Shown: positions 1 through 5,530 of the stretch, one piece after another
How positions within the stretch are numbered: position 1 is the first letter of the stretch
Layout: each line of letters starts with the position of its first letter
NCBI GenBank assembly: GCA_003343805.1
Contig: QAKM01000058.1
Coordinates: 1-5,664, forward strand
Direction: 5' to 3'
Source of the DNA: Bacillota bacterium
GTDB lineage: Bacteria > Bacillota > Clostridia > Christensenellales > Borkfalkiaceae
DNA: 5,664 nt
The notes under the pieces: generated by a model
What the model was told of the DNA's origin: nothing
Database searches by the model: none
What the model saw: the letters and a program-made list of their open reading frames with translations, nothing else
Program-made: the position numbers and the translations under genes

Positions 1-69
1 CACCTCGTCGCGGCAAGGCGGTTTGGTCTGCGGCGCGCTTCGTTTGCCGCATGACCTTATATGCCTGCC

Positions 70-120
70 GCTCCTCTTCCCGCAAAACTCGCTACGCGAT
101 TTTTTGTGGGAGCCCTGAAA
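70..120 (+). repeat. Palindromic repeat module B, copy 1
   Basis: The element is bounded by GCTCCTCTTCCC (70-81) and GGGAGCCCTGAAA (108-120). The interior is palindromic: TCGC and GCGA flank a TAC loop, and outer arms of the CCCGCAAAA and TTTTTGTGGG type pair imperfectly. The same boundaries with a different palindromic interior recur at 5610-5657. Just to the left, GCGGCAA (10-16) and TTGCCGC (44-50) form another inverted repeat. No ribosome binding site or recognisable protein supports a gene in 1-140, so I read this edge as intergenic repeat DNA. The family is not one I can name. Confidence 0.55.
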
Positions 121-140
121 AACAAGAAAGCACTTGCTCA

Positions 141-303
141 CCCCTTACACAGGGGAGGCGAAATTGTGGATTCAACAACCCTTCCGTCAGGCTCGTTCCT
201 CACCTGACACCTCCCCTTACACAGGGGAGGCGAAATTGTGGATTCAACAACCCCTCCGTCAGGCTCGTTCCTCACCTGACACCTCCCCTTACACAGGGGA
301 GGC
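141..303. repeat. 72-bp tandem repeat, two full units plus a partial third
   Basis: Units start at 141, 213 and 285. Units 1 and 2 match at 71 of 72 positions (T at 182 against C at 254), and the third copy stops after 19 bases. Each unit contains two small palindromes. One has GTCAGG and CCTGAC arms. The other has 8-base arms CCTCCCCT and AGGGGAGG around a TACAC loop, and spans unit junctions. The near identity points to recent tandem duplication. Because 72 is a multiple of three, reading frames stay open and give an apparent 24-residue protein repeat, but there is no ribosome binding site and I regard it as non-coding. There are no variable spacers, so this is not a CRISPR array. The CACCTCCC/GGGAGGC hairpin is also the tail of the module at 417-464. 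Confidence 0.85.
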
Positions 304-318
304 TATAATAAGGAATAG

Positions 319-352
319 AAAAAGGAGATGCCGGGGTGGCATCTCCTTTTTT
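319..352 (-). terminator. Bidirectional Rho-independent terminator downstream of pckG
   Basis: A perfect 14-bp stem (319-332 with 338-351) closes a GGGGT loop. The stem includes an A-run on its left and a T-run on its right (T347-352), so either strand would end in a U-tract after a GC-containing stem. On the minus strand it lies about 120 bases after the PEP carboxykinase stop codon and is the best candidate for ending that transcript. On the plus strand it would stop transcription entering from the repeat region. Confidence 0.85.
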
Positions 353-416
353 GATGGAAGTTTTTGCTTTGCGGTGGAGAGAACTGCCGTTTTCAGAAAC
401 GGGCTTACGAAAATAA

Positions 417-464
417 GGTGACTCCTTCCGCCCCTTCGGGGCACCTCCCTCAGGGAGGGAGGCG
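417..464 (+). repeat. Palindromic repeat module A, copy 1
   Basis: The core is GGTGACTCCTTCCGCC followed by a GCCCC-TTC-GGGGC hairpin (430-442), then CACC and a second hairpin with CCTCCCT and AGGGAGG arms ending near 464. It sits nine bases after the minus-strand pckG stop codon. Related copies are at 3772-3823 (same second hairpin, different first loop) and 5557-5585 (same first part, 28 of 29 bases identical). ATAAGG precedes both this copy and the one at 3772. Confidence 0.7.
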
Positions 465-472
465 AGGGGACC

Positions 473-2245
473 TTACGCTTCGCAGTTCTTTTTGAGGGTC
501 GCAAGGTTTTCGGAAAGTTCCTTGGGGAGCCGGTCGCCGAACTGCTTGTAGAACTCGGCGATCTCATCGGCCTCTCTGCTCCAGCGCTCCTTATCGACGT
601 AAAGGATGCGCTCGAGCGTCTCTGTCGAGTAGTCGAGCCCTTCGATGTCGATGTCCTTTGCGTAGGGCACATAGCCGATGGCGGTCTCCTGCGCCTCGAT
701 CGAGTCGTCGCAGCGCTTTAAGATCCAGTCGAGCACGCGCATATTGTCGCCGAAGCCGGGCCACAGGAACTCGCCGTTCTCGTCCTGACGGAACCAGTTG
801 ACGTTGAAGATCTTGGGGGGATGCTTGACCTTCCGGCCCATCTCGATCCAGTGTGCGAAGTAGTCGCCCATGTGATAGCCGCAGAAGGGCTTCATCGCCA
901 TGGGGTCGTGGCGCAGCACGCCGACGGCACCCGTTGCGGCAGCGGTCGTCTCCGAGCTCATGATCGAGCCGACGAACACGCCGTGGTTCCAGTCGCGCGA
1001 CTGATAGACGAGGGGGGTCGTCGTTGCCCTGCGGCCGCCGAAGATGATGGCATCGAGGGGAACGCCCGTCTTGGAGTTGAACTCGGGCGAGATGCAGGGG
1101 CAGTTGACGGCGGGAGCCGTGAAGCGGGAGTTGGGATGAGCCGCCTTCACGCCGCTGTCGGGCGTCCAGTCATGGCCGAGCCAGTCGATGAGGTGTGCGG
1201 GAGCGGGTTTCGTGAGGCCTTCCCACCAGACGGTGTTGTCCGAAGGATCGAGGGCGACGTTGGTGAAGATGGTGCCCTTCCTGGTCGCGGCGAGCGCGTT
1301 GGGGTTGGAGTGGTCGTTGGTGCCGGGAGCGACGCCGAAGAAGCCGTTCTCGGGATTGACCGCCCACAGTCTCCCGTCCTCGCCCACGCGGATCCAGGCG
1401 ATGTCGTCGCCCACCGTCTCGACCTTATAGCCGAGCTCCTGATAGTGCTTGGGGGGGATGAGCATGGCAAGGTTGGTCTTGCCGCAGGCGGAGGGGAAGG
1501 CCGCCGCCACATACTTCTTGGTGCCGTCGGGATAGGTGACACCCAAAATGAGCATGTGCTCTGCCATCCAGCCCTCTTTGCGGCCGAGGTAGGAAGCGAT
1601 GCGGAGCGCGAAGCACTTTTTGCCGAGGAGCACGTTGCCGCCGTAACCGGAGTTGACGGAGATGATGGTGTCGTCCTCGGGGAAGTGCATGATGTAGCGC
1701 TTCTCGGGATCGATGTCACACTTCGCGTGGAAGCCCTTGACAAAGTCGCCTTCCTTGCCCAATGCTTCGAGGCAGTTGAGCCCGACGCGCGTCATGATGC
1801 ACATATTGAGGACGACGTAGATGGAGTCGGTGACTTCGATGCCGATGCGGGAGAAGGGGGAACCGACGACACCCATCGAATAGGGGATGACGTACATCGT
1901 TCTGCCCTTCATCTTGCCGCGGGCGATCTCGCGGAGCATGGCATAAGCCTCCGTGGGGTCCATCCAATAGTTGGTGGGGCCGGCGTCCTTTGCGTCGCGG
2001 CAGCAGATGAACGTGCGCGCTTCGACGCGGGCAACGTCGTTTTCCGCCGTGCGGTGATAGTAGCACCCGGGGAGCTTCTCCTGATTGAGGCGGAGCATCT
2101 CGCCCGTGCTGCACGCTTCTTCGCGAAGGGCGTCGATCTGAGCCTCGCTGCCGTCGATCCAAACGATCTTGTCGGGCTGGGCGAGCTCGGCGCTGTCCTT
2201 CACAAAGTCAAGTACCTTCTGATTTTCGGTGTAAACTTGCGTCAT
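473..2245 (-). CDS. pckG: Phosphoenolpyruvate carboxykinase (GTP)
   Basis: This is a cytosolic enzyme that interconverts oxaloacetate + GTP with phosphoenolpyruvate + GDP + CO2, at the entry to gluconeogenesis. In fermenting anaerobes it may run in the carboxylating direction. At 590 residues it has the full length of the GTP family (about 600) and no frameshift. The nucleotide-binding P-loop FPSACGKTN is at residues 250-258, with the family's reactive cysteine at 254; this motif separates GTP-type from ATP-type enzymes. Other family motifs are ARVEART (72-78, substrate arginine), YGGN (201-204), Lys210 and His230 as likely metal ligands, GDDIAWI (279-285), HPNSRF (370-375), FGGRR (402-406) and the guanine-pocket region WPGFGDN (495-501). 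GGAGG about six bases before the ATG supports the start. It is monocistronic, with its own promoter upstream and a terminator at 319-352. The family assignment is essentially certain; the physiological direction is inference. Confidence 0.98.
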   Translation of the reverse strand: MTQVYTENQKVLDFVKDSAELAQPDKIVWIDGSEAQIDALREEACSTGEMLRLNQEKLPGCYYHRTAENDVARVEARTFICCRDAKDAGPTNYWMDPTEAYAMLREIARGKMKGRTMYVIPYSMGVVGSPFSRIGIEVTDSIYVVLNMCIMTRVGLNCLEALGKEGDFVKGFHAKCDIDPEKRYIMHFPEDDTIISVNSGYGGNVLLGKKCFALRIASYLGRKEGWMAEHMLILGVTYPDGTKKYVAAAFPSACGKTNLAMLIPPKHYQELGYKVETVGDDIAWIRVGEDGRLWAVNPENGFFGVAPGTNDHSNPNALAATRKGTIFTNVALDPSDNTVWWEGLTKPAPAHLIDWLGHDWTPDSGVKAAHPNSRFTAPAVNCPCISPEFNSKTGVPLDAIIFGGRRATTTPLVYQSRDWNHGVFVGSIMSSETTAAATGAVGVLRHDPMAMKPFCGYHMGDYFAHWIEMGRKVKHPPKIFNVNWFRQDENGEFLWPGFGDNMRVLDWILKRCDDSIEAQETAIGYVPYAKDIDIEGLDYSTETLERILYVDKERWSREADEIAEFYKQFGDRLPKELSENLATLKKNCEA

Positions 2246-2349
2246 AAAGACCTCCGAGTAAAAATTTTCCGAAATGACAGGCGGCGGACGGGGAGCTGCG
2301 GAAGGGAAAAATGCCGCGATAAGAAAAATCTCCCTTGTCTGCCATTCTC

Positions 2350-2378
2350 ATTATAGCACGAATGAATGTCAATGGCAA
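2350..2378 (-). promoter_or_regulatory. Sigma-A promoter of pckG
   Basis: On the minus strand TTGCCA (-35, 2373-2378) lies 17 bases before TATAAT (-10, 2350-2355), with TGC immediately before the -10 giving an extended -10. A TTGACA hexamer also occurs (2367-2372), but only 11 bases from the -10, which is too short. The predicted start near 2343 leaves a leader of about 98 bases. I see no riboswitch or attenuator in that leader. Confidence 0.8.
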
Positions 2379-2402
2379 GCAAATCGCCCCCGCAATTTTT
2401 TG

Positions 2403-2415
2403 GGGGAAGTTCCCC
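2403..2415. promoter_or_regulatory. Palindrome upstream of the pckG promoter, possible operator
   Basis: GGGGAA and TTCCCC are perfect 6-base arms around a single central G. The site is about 25 bases upstream of the pckG -35 box, in the divergent region shared with the lipoprotein gene at 2534. CCCCC (2387-2391) and GGGGG (2402-2406) form an overlapping alternative pairing. A regulator-binding site is possible by position only; I do not recognise the motif. Confidence 0.25.
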
Positions 2416-2474
2416 ATGCGAACGGGCGGTTTTTTTGTAAATAGTTTAAATACACAAAAAAAATGCGGAGGATA

Positions 2475-2503
2475 TTGACAATTTTGTAACGATGTGATAA
2501 ACT
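2475..2503 (+). promoter_or_regulatory. Sigma-A promoter of the lipoprotein gene at 2534
   Basis: A perfect TTGACA (2475-2480) is followed after 17 bases by TAAACT (2498-2503), which matches the -10 consensus at four of six bases and is preceded by TGA as an extended -10. An eight-base A-tract (2456-2463) lies about 12 bases upstream of the -35, where an UP element would sit. The predicted start is near 2510, giving a short leader of about 24 bases. Confidence 0.75.
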
Positions 2504-2533
2504 GTATTTACCAAAGCAAAGGGGGACAGGAAA

Positions 2534-3031
2534 ATGAGACGCAAAACGTTGTGGGCGGCGGTGATGGCCGCCGTGCTGTGCCTGGCGGGCGTCCTTGCGG
2601 GATGCAAGCCCGAGGAACAGGAGAAAGGGATGTTTGACGGGATCGAGGTGGTGTCTTTTGCCTACACTCCCGAAGACGAACCCATGCAGGTGCGCCTCAG
2701 GCGGTCGGAGGATGCCTCTTTGGTGGACGAAATGATCGCCCTCGTGGAGGAGGCGCCCTTCGAGGTGCTCGGCGAGGCAGAGGCCGATGCCCTGTGGGAG
2801 GAGCTCACGGAGAGCATCGGGGAGGTGCGCACGATCTTCATCATCTTCTCTTCCGAGGAACACGATCCCTTCGACTCTTCGGCCGCGATCGTCCCGGAGG
2901 ACGATGTAAGGCTCATCATCTCCCCGGACGGTTCGGCCTGGCTGGGTTACCACGGGGAAGATCATGCCGCGGCGGCGGGGAGCTTTGATTTCGCAGAGCT
3001 TGCGGCGTTCATCGGCGAACATCAGTCTTAA
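2534..3031 (+). CDS. Small acidic lipoprotein, function unknown (paralogue of the next gene)
   Basis: This is a 165-residue predicted lipoprotein. Residues 1-20 form a signal peptide (MRRK, then a hydrophobic stretch), and LAGC at 21-24 is a lipobox, so Cys24 should be lipidated and the mature protein anchored on the outer face of the membrane. The mature part is rich in Asp/Glu and appears soluble, with short beta-like segments such as RTIFIIF (99-105) and VRLIISPDGSAWL (125-137), and ends in a likely helix. The start is supported by an AAAGGGGG element 8-9 bases upstream. It has its own promoter and a terminator after the stop, so it is probably monocistronic. It resembles the protein at 3161-3589 in signal peptide, lipobox position, a FDGIEVV/FEGVSEL segment and a PDGSA/PNGSA turn. 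I do not recognise the family; substrate binding or envelope sensing would be guesses. Confidence 0.9.
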   Translation: MRRKTLWAAVMAAVLCLAGVLAGCKPEEQEKGMFDGIEVVSFAYTPEDEPMQVRLRRSEDASLVDEMIALVEEAPFEVLGEAEADALWEELTESIGEVRTIFIIFSSEEHDPFDSSAAIVPEDDVRLIISPDGSAWLGYHGEDHAAAAGSFDFAELAAFIGEHQS

Positions 3032-3051
3032 GAAAAGAGACAAAAGGCGGG

Positions 3052-3072
3052 GCGGAGAGCTCCGCTTTTTTT
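3052..3072 (+). terminator. Rho-independent terminator of the gene at 2534
   Basis: GCGGA (3052-3056) pairs with TCCGC (3061-3065) around a GAGC loop, followed directly by seven T residues (3066-3072). It starts 21 bases after the stop codon. The stem is short but GC-rich, and the U-tract is good. It separates the two lipoprotein genes into different transcription units. Confidence 0.75.
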
Positions 3073-3098
3073 GCTGTCCTCTTTTTGCGGCGAAATCC

Positions 3099-3127
3099 TT
3101 GACAAACGCGGCCGCAGCGCTTAAAAT
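3099..3127 (+). promoter_or_regulatory. Sigma-A promoter of the lipoprotein gene at 3161
   Basis: A perfect TTGACA (3099-3104), 17-base spacer and TAAAAT (3122-3127, five of six consensus bases) form a strong vegetative promoter. It begins shortly after the preceding gene's terminator. The predicted leader is about 27 bases and contains the ribosome binding site AAGGAGGG (3144-3151). Confidence 0.85.
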
Positions 3128-3160
3128 ATTTATATCACCAACCAAGGAGGGAAACCGATC

Positions 3161-3589
3161 ATGAAAAAGAAAACCATCTGGGCCGCGCTCCTGTGCGCCG
3201 CCGTCGGATTTACCGGGATGCTTGCCGGCTGTTCCGGAAACAAACAGGATACACTCGACTTCGAGGGGGTGTCCGAGCTCAACCTCTCGATGACGATGAC
3301 GGCAAGCTACGTCGAAGTCATCACGAACGCAGACGACGTCGGCCGCGTGACGGACGTGCTCACGGCGGCGGAATATACGCAGACGACGGAGCCCACGCAG
3401 GACATCGACGACGCCTTCCGCGTGCAGGCCTATTTTGAGGATGGCAGCATGATGGATATCTTTGTGCGGCCGAACGGCTCCGCGATCGTGCTGGACGGCG
3501 AGGACAAGTACAGTGCCGCCGTCGGTGCGGTGCAATACGACGGGCTCGTCGATCTTTACGAAGAGTTTCTGATCGACGAAGGCGAATGA
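3161..3589 (+). CDS. Small lipoprotein, function unknown (paralogue of the preceding gene)
   Basis: This is a 142-residue predicted lipoprotein. Residues 1-20 are a signal peptide starting MKKKTIWAA, and LAGC at 21-24 is the lipobox, with Cys24 at exactly the position found in the neighbouring protein. The mature domain of about 118 residues has alternating short strands and helices: YVEVITNADDVGRVTDVL (50-67), then FRVQAYFEDG (86-95), MMDIFVRPNGSAIVL (97-111), and a C-terminal helix near 129-140. This layout, with a residue-level threshold segment followed by an acidic beta-hairpin, is common in small clostridial lipoproteins of unknown function, but I cannot assign a named family. AAGGAGGG nine bases before the ATG makes the start secure. 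The gene has its own strong promoter and is followed by a long hairpin at 3618-3655. It probably arose with the preceding gene by tandem duplication followed by strong divergence. Confidence 0.92.
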   Translation: MKKKTIWAALLCAAVGFTGMLAGCSGNKQDTLDFEGVSELNLSMTMTASYVEVITNADDVGRVTDVLTAAEYTQTTEPTQDIDDAFRVQAYFEDGSMMDIFVRPNGSAIVLDGEDKYSAAVGAVQYDGLVDLYEEFLIDEGE

Positions 3590-3617
3590 GCGCGGACAAA
3601 GAACGCGATCAAAAGGA

Positions 3618-3655
3618 ATGCGGGGCGGGCAGCCGACAGGCTGCCCGCCCCGCAT
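3618..3655 (+). terminator. Long hairpin after the lipoprotein gene, probable terminator
   Basis: A perfect 17-bp GC-rich stem (3618-3634 with 3639-3655) has a GACA loop and begins 28 bases after the stop codon. The plus strand lacks a T-run after it, so it is not a textbook terminator for this gene; on the minus strand it is followed by CCTTTT. It may stabilise the mRNA 3' end or pause polymerase in both directions between the convergent units. Confidence 0.5.
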
Positions 3656-3699
3656 CGTTGAAAGAGAGGAGTGGGAAAATTGCAGCAGGGCATGGAGAA

Positions 3700-3733
3700 A
3701 GACAATTTACTGTCTCCGTCATGTATGATGGAG
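3700..3733. repeat. Pair of adjoining inverted repeats
   Basis: AGACA (3700-3704) pairs with TGTCT (3711-3715). Overlapping its right arm, CTCCGTCAT (3714-3722) faces ATGATGGAG (3725-3733) with one G-T mismatch. The two hairpins would exclude each other at the shared CT. They lie just upstream of repeat module A copy 2 and may belong to the same mobile or repetitive block. Function is unknown. Confidence 0.45.
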
Positions 3734-3771
3734 ATAAACCATTTGGTAGGACATCTTTCTTTTTATAATAA

Positions 3772-3823
3772 GGCGACTCCTTCCGCCTCACGTTCGTTCG
3801 GCACCTCCCTCAGAGAGGGAGGC
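3772..3823 (+). repeat. Palindromic repeat module A, copy 2
   Basis: This copy starts GGCGACTCCTTCCGCC and ends with the CACCTCCC/GGGAGGC hairpin found at 443-463 (one base different in the loop-proximal arm). The first hairpin of copy 1 is replaced by TCACGTTCGTTCG, so the boundaries are conserved while the interior varies. It is preceded by TATAATAAGG, which also occurs at 304-313 beside the tandem array. Confidence 0.7.
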
Positions 3824-3890
3824 AAGAAAAAGGGGAAGCACTTGCTCGCCCGAAGAGGCGGCTAAAATGAGGAATTTTATATCGTATGAG

Positions 3891-3920
3891 AGGCGCCGCG
3901 GCAAAAATGCCGCGGCGCCT
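3891..3920 (-). terminator. Perfect 12-bp hairpin downstream of the gene at 3932
   Basis: The arms 3891-3902 and 3909-3920 are perfectly complementary and close a six-base A-rich loop. It begins 11 bases after the minus-strand stop codon, the usual place for a terminator, and every pair but one is G-C. No clear T-run follows on the minus strand (CTCATACGATAT), so intrinsic termination is only probable. Confidence 0.55.
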
Positions 3921-3931
3921 TTGATCGTTCA

Positions 3932-4951
3932 TCATTTTACAAATTCTCCCGTGGCGGCGTCCTGAAAGACGACGAAGAAGCCCTCGTCGTCCGAGTAGGG
4001 GGAGACGGGCACAAATACGCCCTTTCCCTCGAGCTCGGCGGGCGGCTCGCCCTCTGCCTCCACCGCGAGGCACACATAGCGCGGCTGTCCCGCCCGATAG
4101 ATGATGCCGAGGAGGGCGCCCTTCGAGAGCACCCACTCCGAATGGGGGAGCGCGCGGCAGAGGCGGCTGTCTGCCCTGCCCGTGCGGAAGGCCTCCTCAA
4201 GGCGGGGACGGATGCTCTCGAAGTATGTAAGCGCCGCCTCCTGCGGCTCGGGGGCGGGCGGCTCGGGAGAAGCATAGTAGTTCTTCACGGCGAGCGCTTC
4301 GTCGTCGTACTGCGCTTCCCGGGCGGCGGGGCCGTCGGGGGCGATGCCGCGTTCCGGAGCGGGCTCCTCTCCGGGCAGCGGGACGCCGGGCGCGAAGGGG
4401 GTGTTGGGGCCGGGCAGGCCGGGTGCGCCCGTGGGCGGCATGGGAAGGGGCGGGATGTGTTCGCCGCCCGTCTCCGCTCCTTCGGCGGGCTCCTCTTCGG
4501 GCGTCTGTGCGGGGGCCTTGGCGGCGGCTTTGCGCTCTTCGGGGGAGGGGCGCTGCGTGCGGGCGCGTCTTTCGCGCTCCGGAAGGGAGCGGAAGGTGTC
4601 GAGGAGCGCGGTGTAGTCATCGGGCGCGTTCCCGCAGGAGCCGAAAGCGACGGGCTCGGCCTCGCGGCTGACAAAGCACAAAAGCACGGCAAAGCCGCCC
4701 TCCAGCGAGGGACAGTCGGGGACGCGCAGGGCGGTATTTCCCTTGAGTTCGAGGCAGTACTCCTTTCTCCCCACGAGGACGGCGAGGGCATATCTCCCCT
4801 CCTTGAGGGGGGCAAGTCCCGCGATGCGCGGGGTGATCGTGAGCTCGGAGCCGAGGCGTTCGGCATAGACGGCGCCCATGAGGGGCATCCCGTCGGCGGT
4901 GAAGCCCTTCCCGATCTGTTTGAGGATGCAAAGTTTCTTTTCGTAAGCCAT
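3932..4951 (-). CDS. Two-domain protein with proline/glycine-rich linker, function unknown
   Basis: This is a 339-residue protein without signal peptide or membrane segment, so probably cytosolic. Residues 1-115 form an apparent beta-rich domain (LTITPRIAGLAPLKEGRYAL at 37-56, then a cysteine-containing strand VLLCFVS at 89-95). Residues 120-240 are a low-complexity linker: first charged (RERRARTQR), then rich in Pro, Gly and Glu with collagen-like GAPGLPGP (175-182), then acidic. Residues 242-339 form a second compact domain with SEWVL, LLGIIYRAGQPRYVCLAVE (280-298), PPAELEG and FFVVFQDAATGE (325-336). From memory, this C-terminal layout recurs in uncharacterised clostridial proteins, but I cannot name the family. 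The ATG at 4951 is chosen because GGAGG lies five bases upstream; the frame stays open for 195 codons further upstream, across the next gene, but without support. No clear promoter is visible in the 157 bases upstream. Confidence 0.9.
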   Translation of the reverse strand: MAYEKKLCILKQIGKGFTADGMPLMGAVYAERLGSELTITPRIAGLAPLKEGRYALAVLVGRKEYCLELKGNTALRVPDCPSLEGGFAVLLCFVSREAEPVAFGSCGNAPDDYTALLDTFRSLPERERRARTQRPSPEERKAAAKAPAQTPEEEPAEGAETGGEHIPPLPMPPTGAPGLPGPNTPFAPGVPLPGEEPAPERGIAPDGPAAREAQYDDEALAVKNYYASPEPPAPEPQEAALTYFESIRPRLEEAFRTGRADSRLCRALPHSEWVLSKGALLGIIYRAGQPRYVCLAVEAEGEPPAELEGKGVFVPVSPYSDDEGFFVVFQDAATGEFVK

Positions 4952-5065
4952 AGTCCCTCCGTTGCGACGCATTCGCGTGCTGCCATTAGCATAGGCGATG
5001 TCTGCGCGCGGATCCTGACAGATTTGCGCGAACAAGGAGGGATCGCGGCGATGAAAAAAGGGCGC

Positions 5066-5096
5066 AAAAAAAGGCCGCCCTCCACAGAGAGCGGCC
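5066..5096 (-). terminator. Rho-independent terminator of the gene at 5109
   Basis: Read on the minus strand, a 10-bp stem with one G-U pair (arms 5087-5096 and 5073-5082) closes a four-base TGTG loop and is followed by seven T residues (complement of A5066-5072). It begins 12 bases after the stop codon. It should separate this gene from the next minus-strand gene, whose start is 115 bases further on. Confidence 0.9.
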
Positions 5097-5108
5097 GAAG
5101 GATACTGC

Positions 5109-5468
5109 TTAAACCTTTTTGAAGCGCAGGTGCATCCTACCCGTCTTGTCGTTCTTGTCGCCCTGCACGAAGTCGAGCGCGTCCTCTTCGACGAGCCCTT
5201 CTTCGGGAAACTTGGGGAAGCCCTTGAGGGTGAGCTTGTCGCCCTCCTGCGTGTAGGTCCCCTCGGTGTCCTTGCCCTTGCTGCCCTCCTGTTTGTGCAG
5301 GACGGCGGTGCCGTTTTCACGGAAGGTGAGCGTGCTGCCCTTGGCGGCCTCGCTGAAAAAGGCGACCGCAAAGAGGCCCATCGCCTTGGCTTCTTCGGGA
5401 ACGCCCTCCGCGTACTCGGGGAGGGCGACCTCAAATTCATAGGTGCTGCCGGAAACATCGTGTGCCAT
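5109..5468 (-). CDS. Small cytosolic protein with probable lipocalin-like beta fold, function unknown
   Basis: This is a 119-residue protein starting MAHDVSGSTYEFEVALPEY, with no signal peptide or transmembrane segment. The middle reads as successive beta strands: STLTFRENGTAVLHKQ (about 44-59), then GTYTQEGDKLTLKGF (69-83), and it closes with a basic strand RMHLRFKKV (111-119). A strand with a glycine turn followed by a GTYT-EGDKLTL strand is the pattern of small lipocalin-like domains that are usually exported; this version lacks an export signal. The fold is inference and the ligand is unknown. AGGAGG about six bases before the ATG fixes the start; the frame is open back to the window edge but only through repeat DNA. 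A canonical terminator follows the stop. A CATAAT element about 40 bases upstream could be a -10, but no -35 matches it. Confidence 0.9.
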   Translation of the reverse strand: MAHDVSGSTYEFEVALPEYAEGVPEEAKAMGLFAVAFFSEAAKGSTLTFRENGTAVLHKQEGSKGKDTEGTYTQEGDKLTLKGFPKFPEEGLVEEDALDFVQGDKNDKTGRMHLRFKKV

Positions 5469-5530
5469 AGAGAACCTCCTTTTTGGGGTTGATTTATTAT
5501 GTGGTTGGGCGGGCGATATAAGGCATCTAC

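Larger units (their letters stand above)
3590..3931. other. Non-coding interval between convergent genes
   Basis: This 342-base stretch lies between two genes whose 3' ends face each other. It holds a 17-bp perfect hairpin (3618-3655), two adjoining small inverted repeats at 3700-3733, repeat module A copy 2 (3772-3823), a sequence AAGCACTTGCTCGCCC (3837-3852) that nearly repeats one at 129-144, and a 12-bp perfect hairpin (3891-3920). Short open frames occur here but lack ribosome binding sites and run through the repeats, so I call none of them genes. Confidence 0.7.

Noticed and set aside
141..303. CRISPR array.
   Set aside because: The unit is 72 bp and contiguous, with no variable spacers, and no cas genes are nearby.
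51..421. Overlapping plus-strand frames encoding a 24-residue tandem protein repeat.
   Set aside because: The protein repeat is a by-product of a 72-bp non-coding palindromic repeat. There is no ribosome binding site, and two different frames are open equally well.
821..2356. A 511-codon open frame on the plus strand, opposite pckG.
   Set aside because: It is the antisense shadow of a GC-rich, certainly coding gene. It has no recognisable domain and its composition (runs of Gly, Val, Asp, His) reflects reverse-complement codons.
2208..2417. Minus-strand 69-codon frame overlapping the pckG start, as a leader peptide.
   Set aside because: It opens at or before the promoter, lacks a ribosome binding site, and runs out of frame into pckG.
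2369..3655. A 428-codon minus-strand open frame covering both lipoprotein genes.
   Set aside because: Both plus-strand genes have promoters, ribosome binding sites and lipoprotein signals. The antisense frame has none, and runs through promoter and terminator sequence.
3671..3865. Small plus-strand frame in the 3590-3931 interval.
   Set aside because: It runs through the inverted repeats and module A without a well placed ribosome binding site. Any homologous frames elsewhere would most likely be other copies of the repeat.
4142..5122. A 326-codon plus-strand frame opposite the two-domain gene.
   Set aside because: It is the antisense of a gene with a good ribosome binding site and sensible domains. 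Its glycine/arginine-rich composition is typical of a shadow frame.
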